Source: Allium sativum
Taxonomy: Eukaryota; Streptophyta; Magnoliopsida; Asparagales; Amaryllidaceae
Assembly: GCA_030737875.1 (NCBI GenBank)
Contig: CM060912.1
Span: 882,717,199 to 882,781,198 of the forward strand
Length of the DNA: 64,000 nt
Reading direction: 5' to 3'
The notes under the pieces are model-generated. The model saw only the letters and a list, made by a program, of their open reading frames with translations. It made no database searches and was not told the origin of the DNA. This document shows positions 1-10,040 of this stretch, in pieces. Each line of letters opens with the position of its first letter. The stretch's first letter is position 1. The position numbers were made by a program, and so were the translations under genes.

Positions 1-422
1 GCCCGCTTTATTGCAGTTTCCGCATCTAGTGGGGGAGGAGCGGGGATCGTCAATTCAGTGTCCCTGTGTGTGGAGGATTCAGTAGTTTCTTTGTCTGTCC
101 TAGGTCGTTTAGTAGCAGGGACCTTGCGCTTACTTCGAGACTCAGTATCTTTTGGAGGGCTTCTCTCTCTGCTGCGCTTTTCGTGGGAAGAGGTGGAGTC
201 TTTCGATTGTGGCCTGTCCTCTTCCCTACGGCTTTGATAACTTTTGTATTTCTCTTGTTCCGACCGAACGGGAGAGCGAGAACGTGAGGGTCGAGAGCGA
301 TAGGGATCATAAGGCCTTCTCTCCTCCCTACCGCGATCATCACGGCGATCATACTCGATATCTTGAGGTGGATTAGACATGCTGCGGCGAAGCTTCCTGA
401 TATCATAGTAAGATCGAGACAT
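1..422 (-). CDS. RS-rich ORF, partial, part of the antisense ORF of the Tat element
   Basis: A minus-strand frame is open from an ATG at 420-422 to the window edge (140 codons, no stop), so its C-terminus lies outside. The protein begins MSRSYYDIRKLRR and is dominated by Arg, Ser, Asp and Glu, with RSRPSRSRSPVRS about 45 residues in and many charged residues after it. This resembles the RS-type low-complexity regions of splicing-related or nucleic-acid-binding proteins; no folded domain is visible. Just upstream of the ATG on the minus strand a pyrimidine-rich stretch ends in CAG (about 428-450), so this may be a third exon rather than a free-standing gene. Its function is unknown. A shifted frame at 50-469 overlaps it and looks non-coding. 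Confidence 0.5.
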   Translation of the reverse strand, partial: MSRSYYDIRKLRRSMSNPPQDIEYDRRDDRGREERRPYDPYRSRPSRSRSPVRSEQEKYKSYQSRREEDRPQSKDSTSSHEKRSRERSPPKDTESRSKRKVPATKRPRTDKETTESSTHRDTELTIPAPPPLDAETAIKR

Positions 423-497
423 CGTGCCTGCACAATAAGACAAACGAAATTCAGATTCAATGGATTCACAGAGAAAGAGGTGCAATGAATGCTAATG

Positions 498-1108
498 CTA
501 TTGTATAAAGTGTGTCCTAAGTGGTGTGATTCCCCCCAACCAACCCGAGTCCGAAGCTAGACTAGTACGGGCATGCTCTTTGGACTTAGCAGGAGTGGTC
601 TCTTCAGAAGAGGTGAAGACTAAAGGATCCTTCCTAAAATCCTCTGAAGTGTACATAGTTTCGGGTAAGGGGAGATCCCCCAATCCCTGGAATAATGGGT
701 CATCAGTACTAGGGATGTCTCCCTCGGAAGCATTAAGTGGCGATTCTTTGGAGGATGTTGACTTTTCCAGAGAAGTAGCATCCTCGGGGGCAGTATACCC
801 TTCACGATGCTTTTCGGCCAAATTAGCATATTCGTCATCTTGAGTAGAAGATGGAGAAGGTGAAGTTTGAAGAGGCACTGCAGGAACTCCAGAACCTTCT
901 CCTATCTCTGGAACTACATCTACTGGAGGAATATATATGTATGGAGCCGTCCCGTGACCGATACTATGAAAAACGGATAACAGCCCATGAAAGTGAAGAT
1001 ATTCGTCCTTAAGGACTTCATCAATAGTCAGGAAGTTCTAGTCGCCATTAAGAAGTTGGTGCATCCGGTCAAAGAACACCTGATCCGATATTTGTTTTGG
1101 GTTGTCAA
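498..1108 (-). pseudogene. Acidic middle exon of the antisense ORF, broken by one stop
   Basis: On the minus strand an excellent 3' splice site (a long T-rich tract ending in GCTTGCAG) lies at 1109-1130. From 1106 a single frame runs to 498 and is interrupted only by a TAG at 1038-1040. The upstream piece contains QVFFDRMHQLLNGD; after the stop the frame gives NFLTIDEVLKDEYLHFHGLL and then a long acidic, Ser/Thr/Pro-rich tail. The absence of other stops over about 600 bases, and the similar character on both sides of the TAG, suggest one old coding exon with a nonsense mutation. The matching donor is uncertain: GTAAAG at 1227-1228 is the strongest site but gives the wrong phase, so there may also be a frameshift. 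No known domain is seen. Confidence 0.4.
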
Positions 1109-1165
1109 CTGCAAGCAAAAAGAAAAACAAGTTAAGGCGATGACTCGAGTGTATAGAGCCCGGAT

Positions 1166-1942
1166 TTAGAAAATTAGTGCTTTAATTGATTTCGTCCACC
1201 TCCTGGCACATCCAGGCTGTCGCTTTACATAGAAACATTCCAGTCTGGAATCTCCAGCTTTACTGCTGAATGGCGCCGAGATTATCTTCCTCTTAGGAAC
1301 AGACTCAAAATAGCAGAAAGATGGAGTCTCTCGAGTCCGATGCTTGAAGTTATTGAAGAAATGAACGTCATCGAACGTGAGCTCTATGCCTAAGATCTCA
1401 CAGTAGGCTATGTACAAAGTGTGCGAGTAGGCATAAGAATTGGGATGCAGCTGCATGGGGGCAATCTGCATTTGTCTTAGAAAGTCAACGATGAAGGGAG
1501 AAAATGGAGAGATAGCGCGGACCATACACATCAACAGAGTGACCGCCATATATCCTTCTGGAGGGTTGTGGGGACGGTCAGAGCTTGAAGGCACTAGAGT
1601 GTCCCTTTTCATTATCCCATATTTCAAACAAATTCGGGTAAGTCGGTCGTTATCAATTGTCGATTCAACAGAATCTTGGGGCGATTCCAATATGACAGCC
1701 GATTCAAACTCATCAGGAGCCCGGTCGTCGCCAATCTCTCCTTCCTCTTCAAAACCTAAAGAAACTTCATTCTCTGAAGACACTTCGTCACTTTTACGAT
1801 CTCCGACATCGTAGTCTGAACCCTCATTATCCCATTCTGGATCTGACGGAGAAGATATGTCCTCGAGAGTAATCTTGTTAGAGGTTTCCGTGGCTTCTTT
1901 CCTCTCAGCTAGTCTGGAAGAGCGTCTGGGTCTCATGGTCAT
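1166..1942 (-). CDS. Putative gypsy-type transposon domain protein (PF04195-like), antisense ORF
   Basis: The N-terminal part is basic then strongly acidic (MTMRPRRSSRLAERK followed by Ser/Asp/Glu runs). The middle holds the recognisable block PPEGYMAVTLLMCMVRAISP, followed by FIVDFLRQMQIAPMQLHPNS and a Tyr/His-rich segment. The pattern PPxGY, FxxDFL, IAPxQLHPNS matches my knowledge of the plant family called putative gypsy-type transposon (PF04195). It ends near CFYVKRQPGC. I chose the ATG at 1940-1942 because residues upstream (open to 2023) are atypical and their DNA looks like a pyrimidine-rich splice acceptor; the ATG at 1934-1936 is also possible. The final residues may be intronic, since splice-like signals follow. 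Its function is unknown; such ORFs accompany Tat elements. It lies opposite to the element's own promoter. Confidence 0.6.
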   Translation of the reverse strand: MTMRPRRSSRLAERKEATETSNKITLEDISSPSDPEWDNEGSDYDVGDRKSDEVSSENEVSLGFEEEGEIGDDRAPDEFESAVILESPQDSVESTIDNDRLTRICLKYGIMKRDTLVPSSSDRPHNPPEGYMAVTLLMCMVRAISPFSPFIVDFLRQMQIAPMQLHPNSYAYSHTLYIAYCEILGIELTFDDVHFFNNFKHRTRETPSFCYFESVPKRKIISAPFSSKAGDSRLECFYVKRQPGCARRWTKSIKALIF

Positions 1943-2023
1943 AAAACTATTGAAGAAGCAATAGCACAAATTAGAGCAAATTAGCCCGTATCCCCCCGTG
2001 CATGTGTGCAAACTAAAGTGCAA

Positions 2024-3276
2024 AGTAAATGTTTAAAAGTGAGACGTAAAAGTTTGGAAAAATATAAAGAGTTGAAGTAATTCTTGATGTCCAGTTAAGT
2101 TCGCAAGGCACTATCCTAACTGTCCATTAAAATGAAGATTATGCCAAAAGTTGATTGGGCCAGTTAGACGAGTTTTTATGCGTTAAGGTAGACTGTGCTT
2201 CGGTTCGGTTCGGGTCCATTCATTGGGATCGGATCGGGGGCGTGGCCTTAGGTTTGAATATCTCATTGAAACTCAGAAATCAAAGCCGGATCGGATCGGA
2301 GGCAAAGTCCCCTAACGGTTCGGATCGGATCACGTAGTTATACTTCTCCTCCGTCATTTTACGGTCCGACCCGATCCGGTTAGGTAGGCTCCTTTCCCCT
2401 TTCTTTAAATACTTGCTTCGACCCGATCCGATCTCCTGGATTTCTTTTCTTTTTTCTTTCTTTACTTGCCCCGACCCGGTCCGATTTCCTGAACTCCCTT
2501 CCTCTTTCCCTCATTTTTTAAACTTCCATGTCCCTCCGAACCGAACCGATTCCCTATTATCTTCTTCTTCTCCTTCACCCTCTTTCTTCCCTAACCGACG
2601 CTAAGGCCAATTTCGTGCCAGACAATCAAATAAAAACCAAGCAATTGTATGCTGGTGCACTCAACAACGAATTCTAACCCCCTCTGTTTCAACCTCGAGA
2701 TGGTGACGAGTATACTGGCGACGATGATGAGGGGGGTCACGGTGGCAAGGTTGTCCACTTTTCATACTCAAATCATCCTAATTGCCTACGAATCCGAATC
2801 GAAATCAATTAGAAAAGGGATTATCTGAAGTTTTATAACCTACCGATGTAATTACTTCGAGAATTAAAAGGAATTTTGATTCTTCATGAATTATTATTTT
2901 TTTCTCTCGTTTCGCAGAACTTGGGGAGTAAAACAATAAAAATGAAAGGAGGAAGAAGGCAGCGTTTATATAGAAGAGAAGAGTGTCTATTCGTCTCCCC
3001 ATTCGGATCGGCAGCCCAGTAGAAGAATCCCCGTTCGAATCGGATGGACCGTCCAGAAGCGAAGCTTGGCCCAACAGTCCAGTGAAAAATAGATAGGAGA
3101 AGGGGTCTGTTCGGATCGGAATCCGAACCGAATCGAGTTCTTTAGTTCAGCAACGAATTAAATTGAAATCTGAAGAAAAAGATGAAAACACAAGGAAAAT
3201 CGAAAGAAAAATCACCTCGAAGAACGTTGTGCAATGATAATCAAAGCATGCTCCGTCTCCAACAGAAGCATCCTTT
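2024..3276. other. Non-coding spacer rich in GGATCGG motifs
   Basis: No credible gene is seen between the antisense ORF and the polypurine tract. The stretch carries many copies of TTCGGATCGG, GGATCGGATCGG and their complements (around 2200-2340, 2365-2490, 3000-3135) separated by pyrimidine-rich sequence. The same word continues into the LTR (3365-3575). Short open frames here arise from the stop-poor repeats. Confidence 0.5.
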
Positions 3277-3288
3277 GAGGGGGCAAAA
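3277..3288 (+). other. Polypurine tract of the Tat element
   Basis: GAGGGGGCAAAA directly precedes the TGTTAG start of the LTR. This is the expected plus-strand primer position and it fixes the orientation of the element as plus. Confidence 0.75.
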
Positions 3289-4128
3289 TGTTAGCTCACT
3301 TTGTGAACTAGGCAACACAAAGTCAAGATGTGAAATATTGAAGAGCTTGAAAAACACTGAAGCGGGTCGGATCGGAGCAGTGTTGCGGTTAGGATCGGAT
3401 AAAATCTGCTGTTCGGATCGGTGAACTATTGTTGTTGGAATCAGAGAGGCACGTCTGTTCGGATCGGAGAGCAACCTATTTCCAGCTGGAGCGGAGAGCA
3501 ACAGATCTGAGCGGAGCGGAGTAAAAACAAGGATTAGTCCTAAGTCAATCCGGGTCGGATCGGGTACCCCGATCCGAACGCGTTGTGCATACCCTACCGA
3601 CCCGAGCCTGTCTTCCATGTCTCTCTCCTGCATGAGCGCCTGGTTATTCGGATCGGCTATGACCAGTTCCTACCCACAACGTCCACTACTCTGATGCGTT
3701 GTCAACATAGAAATTCATCCGAACCCGAGGCTGATGGGATGGATGACACGTGTCTCCGATCCGGATCGGGTTCTGAGCAAATTTTCACCTATAAATACCC
3801 CGTCTGGAGACAAAGAAAGGGATCTTTTTTCTGGCACTTTGATAGTTCAACCACCTTCATAACCCGAATTCCAGCACTCCCGGAAAATCCAAATCTTCTT
3901 TCATTATTTTTTATTAGACAATTGAGTGATTGTAAGTGAGTTGTAAAAGAAATCAAGTGAATATTTCATTGTATTTGCAACTAAATCATTGAGAATAGTG
4001 AAAGACAAGTGGACGTAGGCATTTCTTCGCCGAACCACTATAAATCATGTGTGTTCATTTTTATTTTTGATCTCATTTCATTTTGCTTTTAATCAATTTG
4101 GGTGTTAGAACCACTTTTTGGTCTAACA
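3289..4128 (+). repeat. 3' LTR of the Tat element
   Basis: The 840-bp repeat begins TGTTAG and ends CTAACA, a perfect 6-bp inverted terminal pair. It follows a polypurine tract and contains a TATA box near the middle. GGATCGG words are dense in its first 300 bases (the U3 part). An inverted pair, TTAGAACCA and TGGTCTAA, closes the right end. No partner LTR is in view for comparison. Confidence 0.75.
3790..3797 (+). promoter_or_regulatory. TATA box in the Tat LTR
   Basis: TATAAATA about 500 bases into the LTR, followed by a purine-rich start region, is the expected RNA polymerase II promoter of the element. Confidence 0.6.
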
Positions 4129-5789
4129 TATATTAATAGTGATTCAAGTTATATTAAATTGAAGTTTTAAATTTAATTCTTATTGTGATTCTGTTTTAAT
4201 CGGATTTTATAAATCCAAGTTGAATGAAATTGTTATAAAACCCAAGTTTTCATTAAAGATATGATTGGGACGAGTTATTAGAAATGGTTTATGAATGAAT
4301 AAGAACGCAAAATGTGAAATAAAAAAATGAAATCCAACTGGAGATCAGTTGAGTAAAATGATTTTCTAAGTATTGATCTGATGATCGTTTTGGCCTTCGG
4401 GGTTGATATTTAGAGAATCATTTTTCTTACTGATTTACAGTTAGAAACTGATGAAGGTGTGAAAGGGAAAATCAAACGGAAACCCAAGTCTGAATTAAAT
4501 GGTAAGGCGAGTAAATTTATTAAGATGCGATTTAACTTTGCTACGTTAAACAAGAGGTAAGTTTTATCGAGGTCTACCTAATGGGTTTAAAATGAACTTA
4601 TCAAAGTTAATGAAGTTTTTTATTTATAATAGAATTATGATATGTGTAAATAATGTTTTAAAAGACTGTAAAGTTAATAAAGGAGGTTAATAATAGTCTA
4701 CTTAAATTAAGTAAACACATTAAGATTGATGTAAGATTTCCAAAAGGAAACTTAGTATTAAAACTATGTTTTAAATCAAATGGTAAATGGAATATTTGAG
4801 ATATCAGTGAAATGAGATTTTTTGGATAAACTCCTATCTGTTCTGAAGATAAGAATGTTGTTGACTGAAGGTCTGGGAGGTAATAAAATACCCCAACTTG
4901 AACGACTTCATGATTATCCAAGAATGATATTAGTTTAGAAACGAGAGTGGTCGAGAGAAATAGAGATTAGAATTTCGATGAATAGTATTATAAAATAAAG
5001 ATTTGAATGTTTAAGTTGAATAAGATTATTTTTTAGTATAGTTGTTTTTTTTGATGTAAAAAGCCTTGTTCCAAATATTAGAAGTTTTTAAGGATTGTTT
5101 AACGAAATGGAAAATTTAAAAGCGCCAAATGATGTTGAATACTAAACCAGTAAACTCGTTTTATTGTTATGGTTGAATGATTATTTATTTTGATAGTTAA
5201 ATAACCAACTATCAAAATTAGACCCTTACGATCGTTGGAACGGAAAGACTGGGATCGAACTTATATTCGAAAACCATTCCAACAAAAAAATACGTGAATG
5301 TTAAATATATCAAATGATGATCGATTTGGAGCACTGAAGACCGTTGATCTTCATGAAGTGGAAGAATTACTTAAAATCTCTGACTTGCAATCAGAGATAC
5401 ACTGTGATTCTGTCATGGTTGGAATCGACGGATTGCAAGGACTACTCGCTACTGACCTATATGGTGATTCTTAGGGTGTGATAGGAGGGTGCCTTCATTT
5501 CATCCCGTTCCTGGATGACTTGTATGGATAAGTGTCTGACAAAGTATTTCCAAAAGGATCATGTACGTTGATTTCTTCAAACATAAGATAGTTGGTGGTG
5601 GAGAGGGGCACTTCTCTTAGCTTAACTACTAGAGTATTTTTGTGGACGTCAATTAGTGATATCTGGCGATCCTGATGATGTGACATTCAAAGTGAATTGC
5701 AGCTAGATGTTCTGAAAAGCTAATTTAAACATCAAGCCTCATTAACTAGGAATGACAAAAATCGGGCAGGCTGCTTGGCTATGTAGGTC
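4129..5789 (+). repeat. Element C 5' LTR, fragment 1 (between the Tat element and A)
   Basis: This AT-rich non-coding piece aligns in order with the interior of the A and B LTRs. It has the module GGTCTGGGAGG...TACCCC at 4869-4892, the GATAGT hairpin at 5187-5218, the TCATCC/GGATGA hairpin at 5500-5518 and the ATCGGGCAGGCTGCTTGGCT block at 5760-5780. The sequence continues at 18324 after element A is removed. The 5' beginning of this LTR lies left of the window, beyond the Tat insertion. AGGTC at 5785-5789 is the target duplication of A. Confidence 0.65.
5187..5218 (+). other. Conserved GATAGT/ACTATC hairpin, copy in C
   Basis: ATTTTGATAGT, a 10-base loop, then ACTATCAAAAT: a perfect 11-bp stem. 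The same structure is at 9858-9887 and 16889-16918 (A) and 23121-23150 and 32060-32089 (B). Stem bases differ between families while pairing is kept. Confidence 0.6.
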
Positions 5790-6773
5790 TGTAATGTCTC
5801 GTATTTTTATGGTATTATAATTAATCTATTTAATTATATATATAGTATTTAGAGGATTTAATGGTGGTTTAATTAAATAACTTTAAATATTTAATTAATA
5901 TAATAATTAAATAACATATTTAATTCTGAAATAATCAGAATTAGCTGAAATGGCAATACGGTGAGAATTGGGCAATTCAAAATATATAATTCAGTTTAGA
6001 ATTTGAATTAGAATAACGAATATTTTATTCGAACGACGGTTTGAACGTATAATTATATTATATTTATAATCGAGCTCGAATTGGTGCGGCTGTTTATTAT
6101 TTTGCGATTTGAACTTCAACTGAATATACAGAAGCCGTTTTAAATCGGATTTCTGTGAAACAAGAAACGTACGGATCTGGTAATCTGTATTTTTCAAATG
6201 GAAGAGAAAAATTGAGATTTCGCTTTATAAATTGTAAGTTATGGTCAAATCAAATTTTCAGAATAACGTTATGGAATCGTTTATGAGCCATAACGATTTA
6301 TTTAATAGAATTAAATAATGGTTTCATATTTGGACAAATCCTTTTAGACATAGTTATAATTAAATTTTTAGAATTTTTCTGTAACTTTTATTTTTGGAAA
6401 ATAAGCAACTTTTTATTTGGAATGTTTTACACACTTAATCAGCATATTTGGGGTTCCACAGAATGAGTTAACTAGTCTATATTATTATATTTTTGGGATT
6501 GTGGTGTATTGCTCGATATAGCCGTATTTTTAATTTCTGTCTGTAACGGCTTCTACGTAAATGAAATCTTCATAACAGGGATTTCCTTATCTGCACCGAA
6601 TAAATGACCAATGTTTCAAATATTAGAAAAAAACTGGTACTTGCAAACTAAACTTTACATAACAGTAAATGATATATAACTCTAGGCAGAAATTTGTTTG
6701 ATATATTATATATTGATGCCCACTCTTCACGTGATAGATACATTATTTCTTAGCTTAGAAGTAAATTGGGGAT

Positions 6774-6782
6774 TATATATAG
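6774..6782 (+). promoter_or_regulatory. Possible TATA box of element A
   Basis: TATATATAG lies about 985 bases into the LTR. The equivalent place in the 3' LTR (about 13787-13798) reads TATTAAATAGG, so the box is only moderately supported. Confidence 0.35.
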
Positions 6783-7059
6783 TTTTGGTATTCCTTGGCT
6801 AAGGATTATACACATTACTTTTGCCCTGCCCTATCACTTGGCAAATCAGATAGCGAACCTTACTGTATTCTATTACTTCGCAGAGAAGGATCTAACACTA
6901 AAGGCTCAAGCAATATCTTTCTGATTTCATTATTTATTTTCGCTTCAGGAAGTCGAGTTCAAACGAAAGTAAAAGTCAATAAAAACTCAAAACTAAATAC
7001 TATAATAAAATCTAAAGAAGAAAATCGAGCACTAGAAATGAGGAATAGCGTGGGTTGAC

Positions 7060-7723
7060 AGTTGGCGATGGAGAAGAGCAGGTGCGGACATATTTTCTGG
7101 AGTTGCATGGAGCGGTTTCCTTCCGGGAGTTCGAGAGGTACCGTGCTCGAGTGGGGAGGTGCTGTGCGAGTTGAACTGGGAAGTGACAGGCCGATGGAGT
7201 GTTGGACGAGGAGAATTGGGTGTAATTTGTTGGAATTTCGGTGAACAAATGTTTTGGGAAATGGTGTTTTGGGTTTTTGCAGGTTAGGTATAACTGAAGT
7301 GCGAGTTGTGTTTGGTAGGAGGAAGGAAGGAGGAACGGCGGTAGTTCAAACAGAGTTGAGGTCTCGCGTTGAACTTGAACAGGAATGGTGGTTGCGAGAG
7401 TTTTATTTTGTGAAATTAGTTTGAAAAATGAAGTAACGAGAGTGAAGAGGGGTGTATGAGTGGCAACATGGAGCTGGAGTTACAGTGGCTCTCGTTAGAA
7501 CGAGGGAGGAAGATAAACAATTGGGGCAAGTCATTTTCTTGAATAGTCGACAAATCAAATCGAATTTCAAATGGTCAGATCCGTTGGGATCGTAGGGACA
7601 AACACTACAACATGGAACTAACTGGAAGTAGATTGGAGTTCGTTACAATTTATAGCGAAATAAATTGTCCGTCTGAATCAACAGACGCAAATCGTTATTT
7701 AACGGTTAACGTGAAATGTGAGT
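7060..7723 (+). other. GC-richer leader block ending in a splice-donor-like site
   Basis: A purine-rich block with many GGAGG and GTGGGG words contrasts with the AT-rich surroundings. Equivalent blocks occur at about 20240-20860 (B), 34430-34920 (D) and 60490-61080 (C). It is followed by AAATGTGAGTAAA, whose GTGAGT (7718-7723) matches a plant 5' splice site and also pairs with ACTCAC just after it. No reading frame is conserved between families here, so I regard it as an untranslated leader. Confidence 0.35.
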
Positions 7724-7960
7724 AAAACTCACCAACTCTATCAGTTCATATTTTTATAACGTATATTTAGAACTGATAAATGATGATTGATTGCTGTGTA
7801 TTGACTGTTTGGTTGAACTGCTAAGTAATTGGTTGAAATTATAGATCTGGTTATATATATATATATATAAATTGATTATGTTTAGCGGAATATTTCATAG
7901 TGAAATGAAATTGATGTTAATTTTATTGCTTAACATCTGTGGATGCCGGGAGACAGGTTG

Positions 7961-8172
7961 GAGGAATCCGACTGGATTCCTCAACATTTTTTTTATATAT
8001 GATGATATATGATGTGATATATAATCTGTTGTTGATTTTGTATGTTAAAATGATATTGATCATTGTTAGTTGGTATTTTAAATACCATAAGGGATACTGG
8101 AATGTTAAAAAGGAAATTTTCAATGTTATATTGAAAAAGAAATATTTATAAAATCAAAAGATTTTATAAAAA
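7961..8172 (+). other. Run of short perfect hairpins in the A LTR
   Basis: GAGGAATCC-GACT-GGATTCCTC (7961-7982), TGGTATTT-T-AAATACCA (8071-8087) and TTTATAAAATC-AAAA-GATTTTATAAA (near 8148-8172) follow one another. B has the same three with altered stems: GAGGAATCCG/CGGATTCCTC at 21303-21324, GATATTT/AAATATC at 21424-21438 and TTTTATAAAATC/GATTTTATAAAA at about 21493-21520. Confidence 0.55.
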
Positions 8173-8247
8173 GAAAATATTTATTTAGAAAATAAATGGA
8201 TTAAAAAGAAATATTTACTTGGTAAATAAATAGATAGAATTGAAAAG

Positions 8248-8432
8248 GAAACATTTGTAAAACATTTACAAATAGAATTGGAAGGGGAATATTTGTAAAC
8301 CATTTACAAATAGAATTGAAAGGGGAATATTTGTAAACCATTTACAAATAGAATTGAAAGGGAAATATTTGTAAACCATTTACAAATAGAATTGACAAGG
8401 AAATATTGGTAAAACATTAACAAATAGAATTC
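8248..8432 (+). repeat. 38-bp tandem repeat, about five units, each an inverted repeat
   Basis: The core ATTTGTAAA-CC-ATTTACAAAT recurs at 8253, 8291, 8329, 8367 and 8405, an exact 38-bp step. ATTTGTAAA and TTTACAAAT are perfect inverted arms. The last unit is degenerate. The copy in the 3' LTR is at 15281-15471. Confidence 0.85.
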
Positions 8433-8595
8433 GAAGAAAAATATTTATTTAGAAAATAAATAGAGTCATTAAAGGGGATTTTAAATGAGAATCAAGTGTT
8501 AGAAATAAAAAGGAGATTTCGTATGAACAATTCTATAAATAGAAGTATAAATAGAATTTGGAAATGGGATACTACTTGAAATACGAACTCAAACT

Positions 8596-9110
8596 TAATA
8601 GAGTTAACCAAATATAGTTTATTCGAAAGAAAGAGTTATCGAATATAGTTTATTCGAAAGAAATAGTTATCCAATATATTTTATTTGAAAGAAAGAGTTA
8701 TCGAATATAGTTTATTCGAATAGAGTTAAAGGAGTTAATCGAATATAGTTTATTCCAATGGAGCTAATCCAATAGAGTTAATAGAATATAGTTTATTCGA
8801 AAGAGAGTTAATCGAATATTAGTTATTCGAAGTGAGATAATCGAATATTAGTTATTTGAAGAGAGTTAATCGAATATTAGTTATTCGAAGTGAGAATATC
8901 GAATATAATTTATTCGAAAGAGAGTTAATCAAATATTAGTTATTCGAAGTGAGATAATCGAATATTAGTTATTCGAAGAGAGTTAATCGAATAATAGTTA
9001 TTCGAAGTGAGATAATTGAATATATGTAGTCGAAGAGAGTTAATCGAATATTAGTTATCCGAAGTGAGTTTATCGAATATTAGTTATTCGAAGAGAGTTA
9101 ATCGTCGAAT
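8596..9110 (+). repeat. 29-bp hairpin repeat array (TCGAATA/TATTCGA)
   Basis: Units such as ATCGAATATTAGTTATTCGA repeat about every 29 bases, with longer steps at the left end. Arms TCGAATA and TATTCGA flank a 5-base centre. The spacer alternates between GAGAGTTA and GTGAGATA. The copy in the 3' LTR is at 15632-16140. Confidence 0.85.
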
Positions 9111-9397
9111 TTGATTATATCGAGTTCGGGAAAGAACTTATACTTTCTGTTTTTTATCAAGATTTATTTATTTATAAATAAATTGTTTATTTAGTTATTT
9201 ATTTAAATTAAGGAATAAAAGTTATATTTTGAAGTTAGAAATTTCAAAAGTAGGAATTATAACGCTATAGTTATAATTAGTGTTTCCAATAAAGAAGTGG
9301 ATTCGTAATAGAATCTGAGAGTTACGTAAGGAAGTTTGTTAAAGATTTGGAAGGTGAACTTTGTCTATTTCGAAGTTAGAAGTGTTGTTAAGTTAAG

Positions 9398-9555
9398 ATC
9401 TGAGAGGTAGTTATACCCCAACTTGATTGAATTCGTTTTTAACTAAGGAATGGTTAAGGTTCGATAGTGAAGGATGGTTAAGTGAATTTAGTTAATGAGT
9501 TTAATGTTTTGAGTTGGCATAGCGATGTTTTTATTAAAACATCCGTTAAATCCAA
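9398..9555 (+). other. GGTA/TACC module and GATGTTTT hairpin, A 5' LTR
   Basis: The block with GAGAGGTA-GTTA-TACCCC and CCAACTTGATT is among the best-conserved stretches between families (4869-4905 in C; 16430-16460 in A; 22750-22780 and 31690-31720 in B; 26835-26870 inside B's core). After it comes TTGG...GATGTTTT-TATT-AAAACATC...CCAA (9514-9555), a nested two-stem structure. Confidence 0.5.
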
Positions 9556-9857
9556 TGAATGAGTTTTGGAAACATTTTCCAAATATATCAGAGATATTTT
9601 CTAATCATTGAAAATGAAATGTTCGATGATAAAGAATACTGGAATGATAGTGATACGTGAAAAAGAGTTGGAAATGTTTTCCAATGATTAATAACGTATA
9701 TTTTCTAAATTTAGAAAATAGGGAATGTTGAATACATGGAAACAGGTAACTGAATAAATTAATGATAAATTAACTTAAAAAGGAGAAAAGTTTGATTGAT
9801 GATTGATCGATAGAATTTCCATCTGGAAATAATATCGTTGTTTGCACGCGTGTTTTT

Positions 9858-9887
9858 CTTTGATAGTTAACTCACCGACTATCGAAG
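9858..9887 (+). other. Conserved GATAGT/ACTATC hairpin, A 5' LTR
   Basis: CTTTGATAGT, a 10-base loop, ACTATCGAAG. One T-G wobble sits where B has C-G and C has T-A. Confidence 0.6.
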
Positions 9888-10040
9888 ATTTTGACCATTT
9901 CCATTGTCAATTCGGAGAGACCGAGATCAGAAGTATTATCTGAAAACCACGCCGTATGGCATTAGCGTTGCGGTCAAATATGATGAAGATAATTGAAGAC
10001 AGAGTTATGCAAGGACTGTCCTGTTTACAGAATAGTGCCT

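Larger units (their letters stand above)
1..4128 (+). mobile_element. Tat-lineage Ty3/gypsy retrotransposon, 3' part
   Basis: This is the 3' end of a plus-strand LTR retrotransposon that runs off the left edge of the window. Visible in order are an ORF on the opposite strand (1-1942), a non-coding spacer, a polypurine tract (3277-3288) and a complete 3' LTR (3289-4128). An extra antisense ORF between pol and the 3' LTR is known from the Tat lineage of plant Ty3/gypsy elements (Grande-like elements are an example), and this is the basis of the lineage call. No gag-pol is in view. The first five bases after the LTR are TATTA (4129-4133), so the same five bases are expected at the unseen left end. 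The element sits inside the 5' LTR of element C. Confidence 0.7.
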
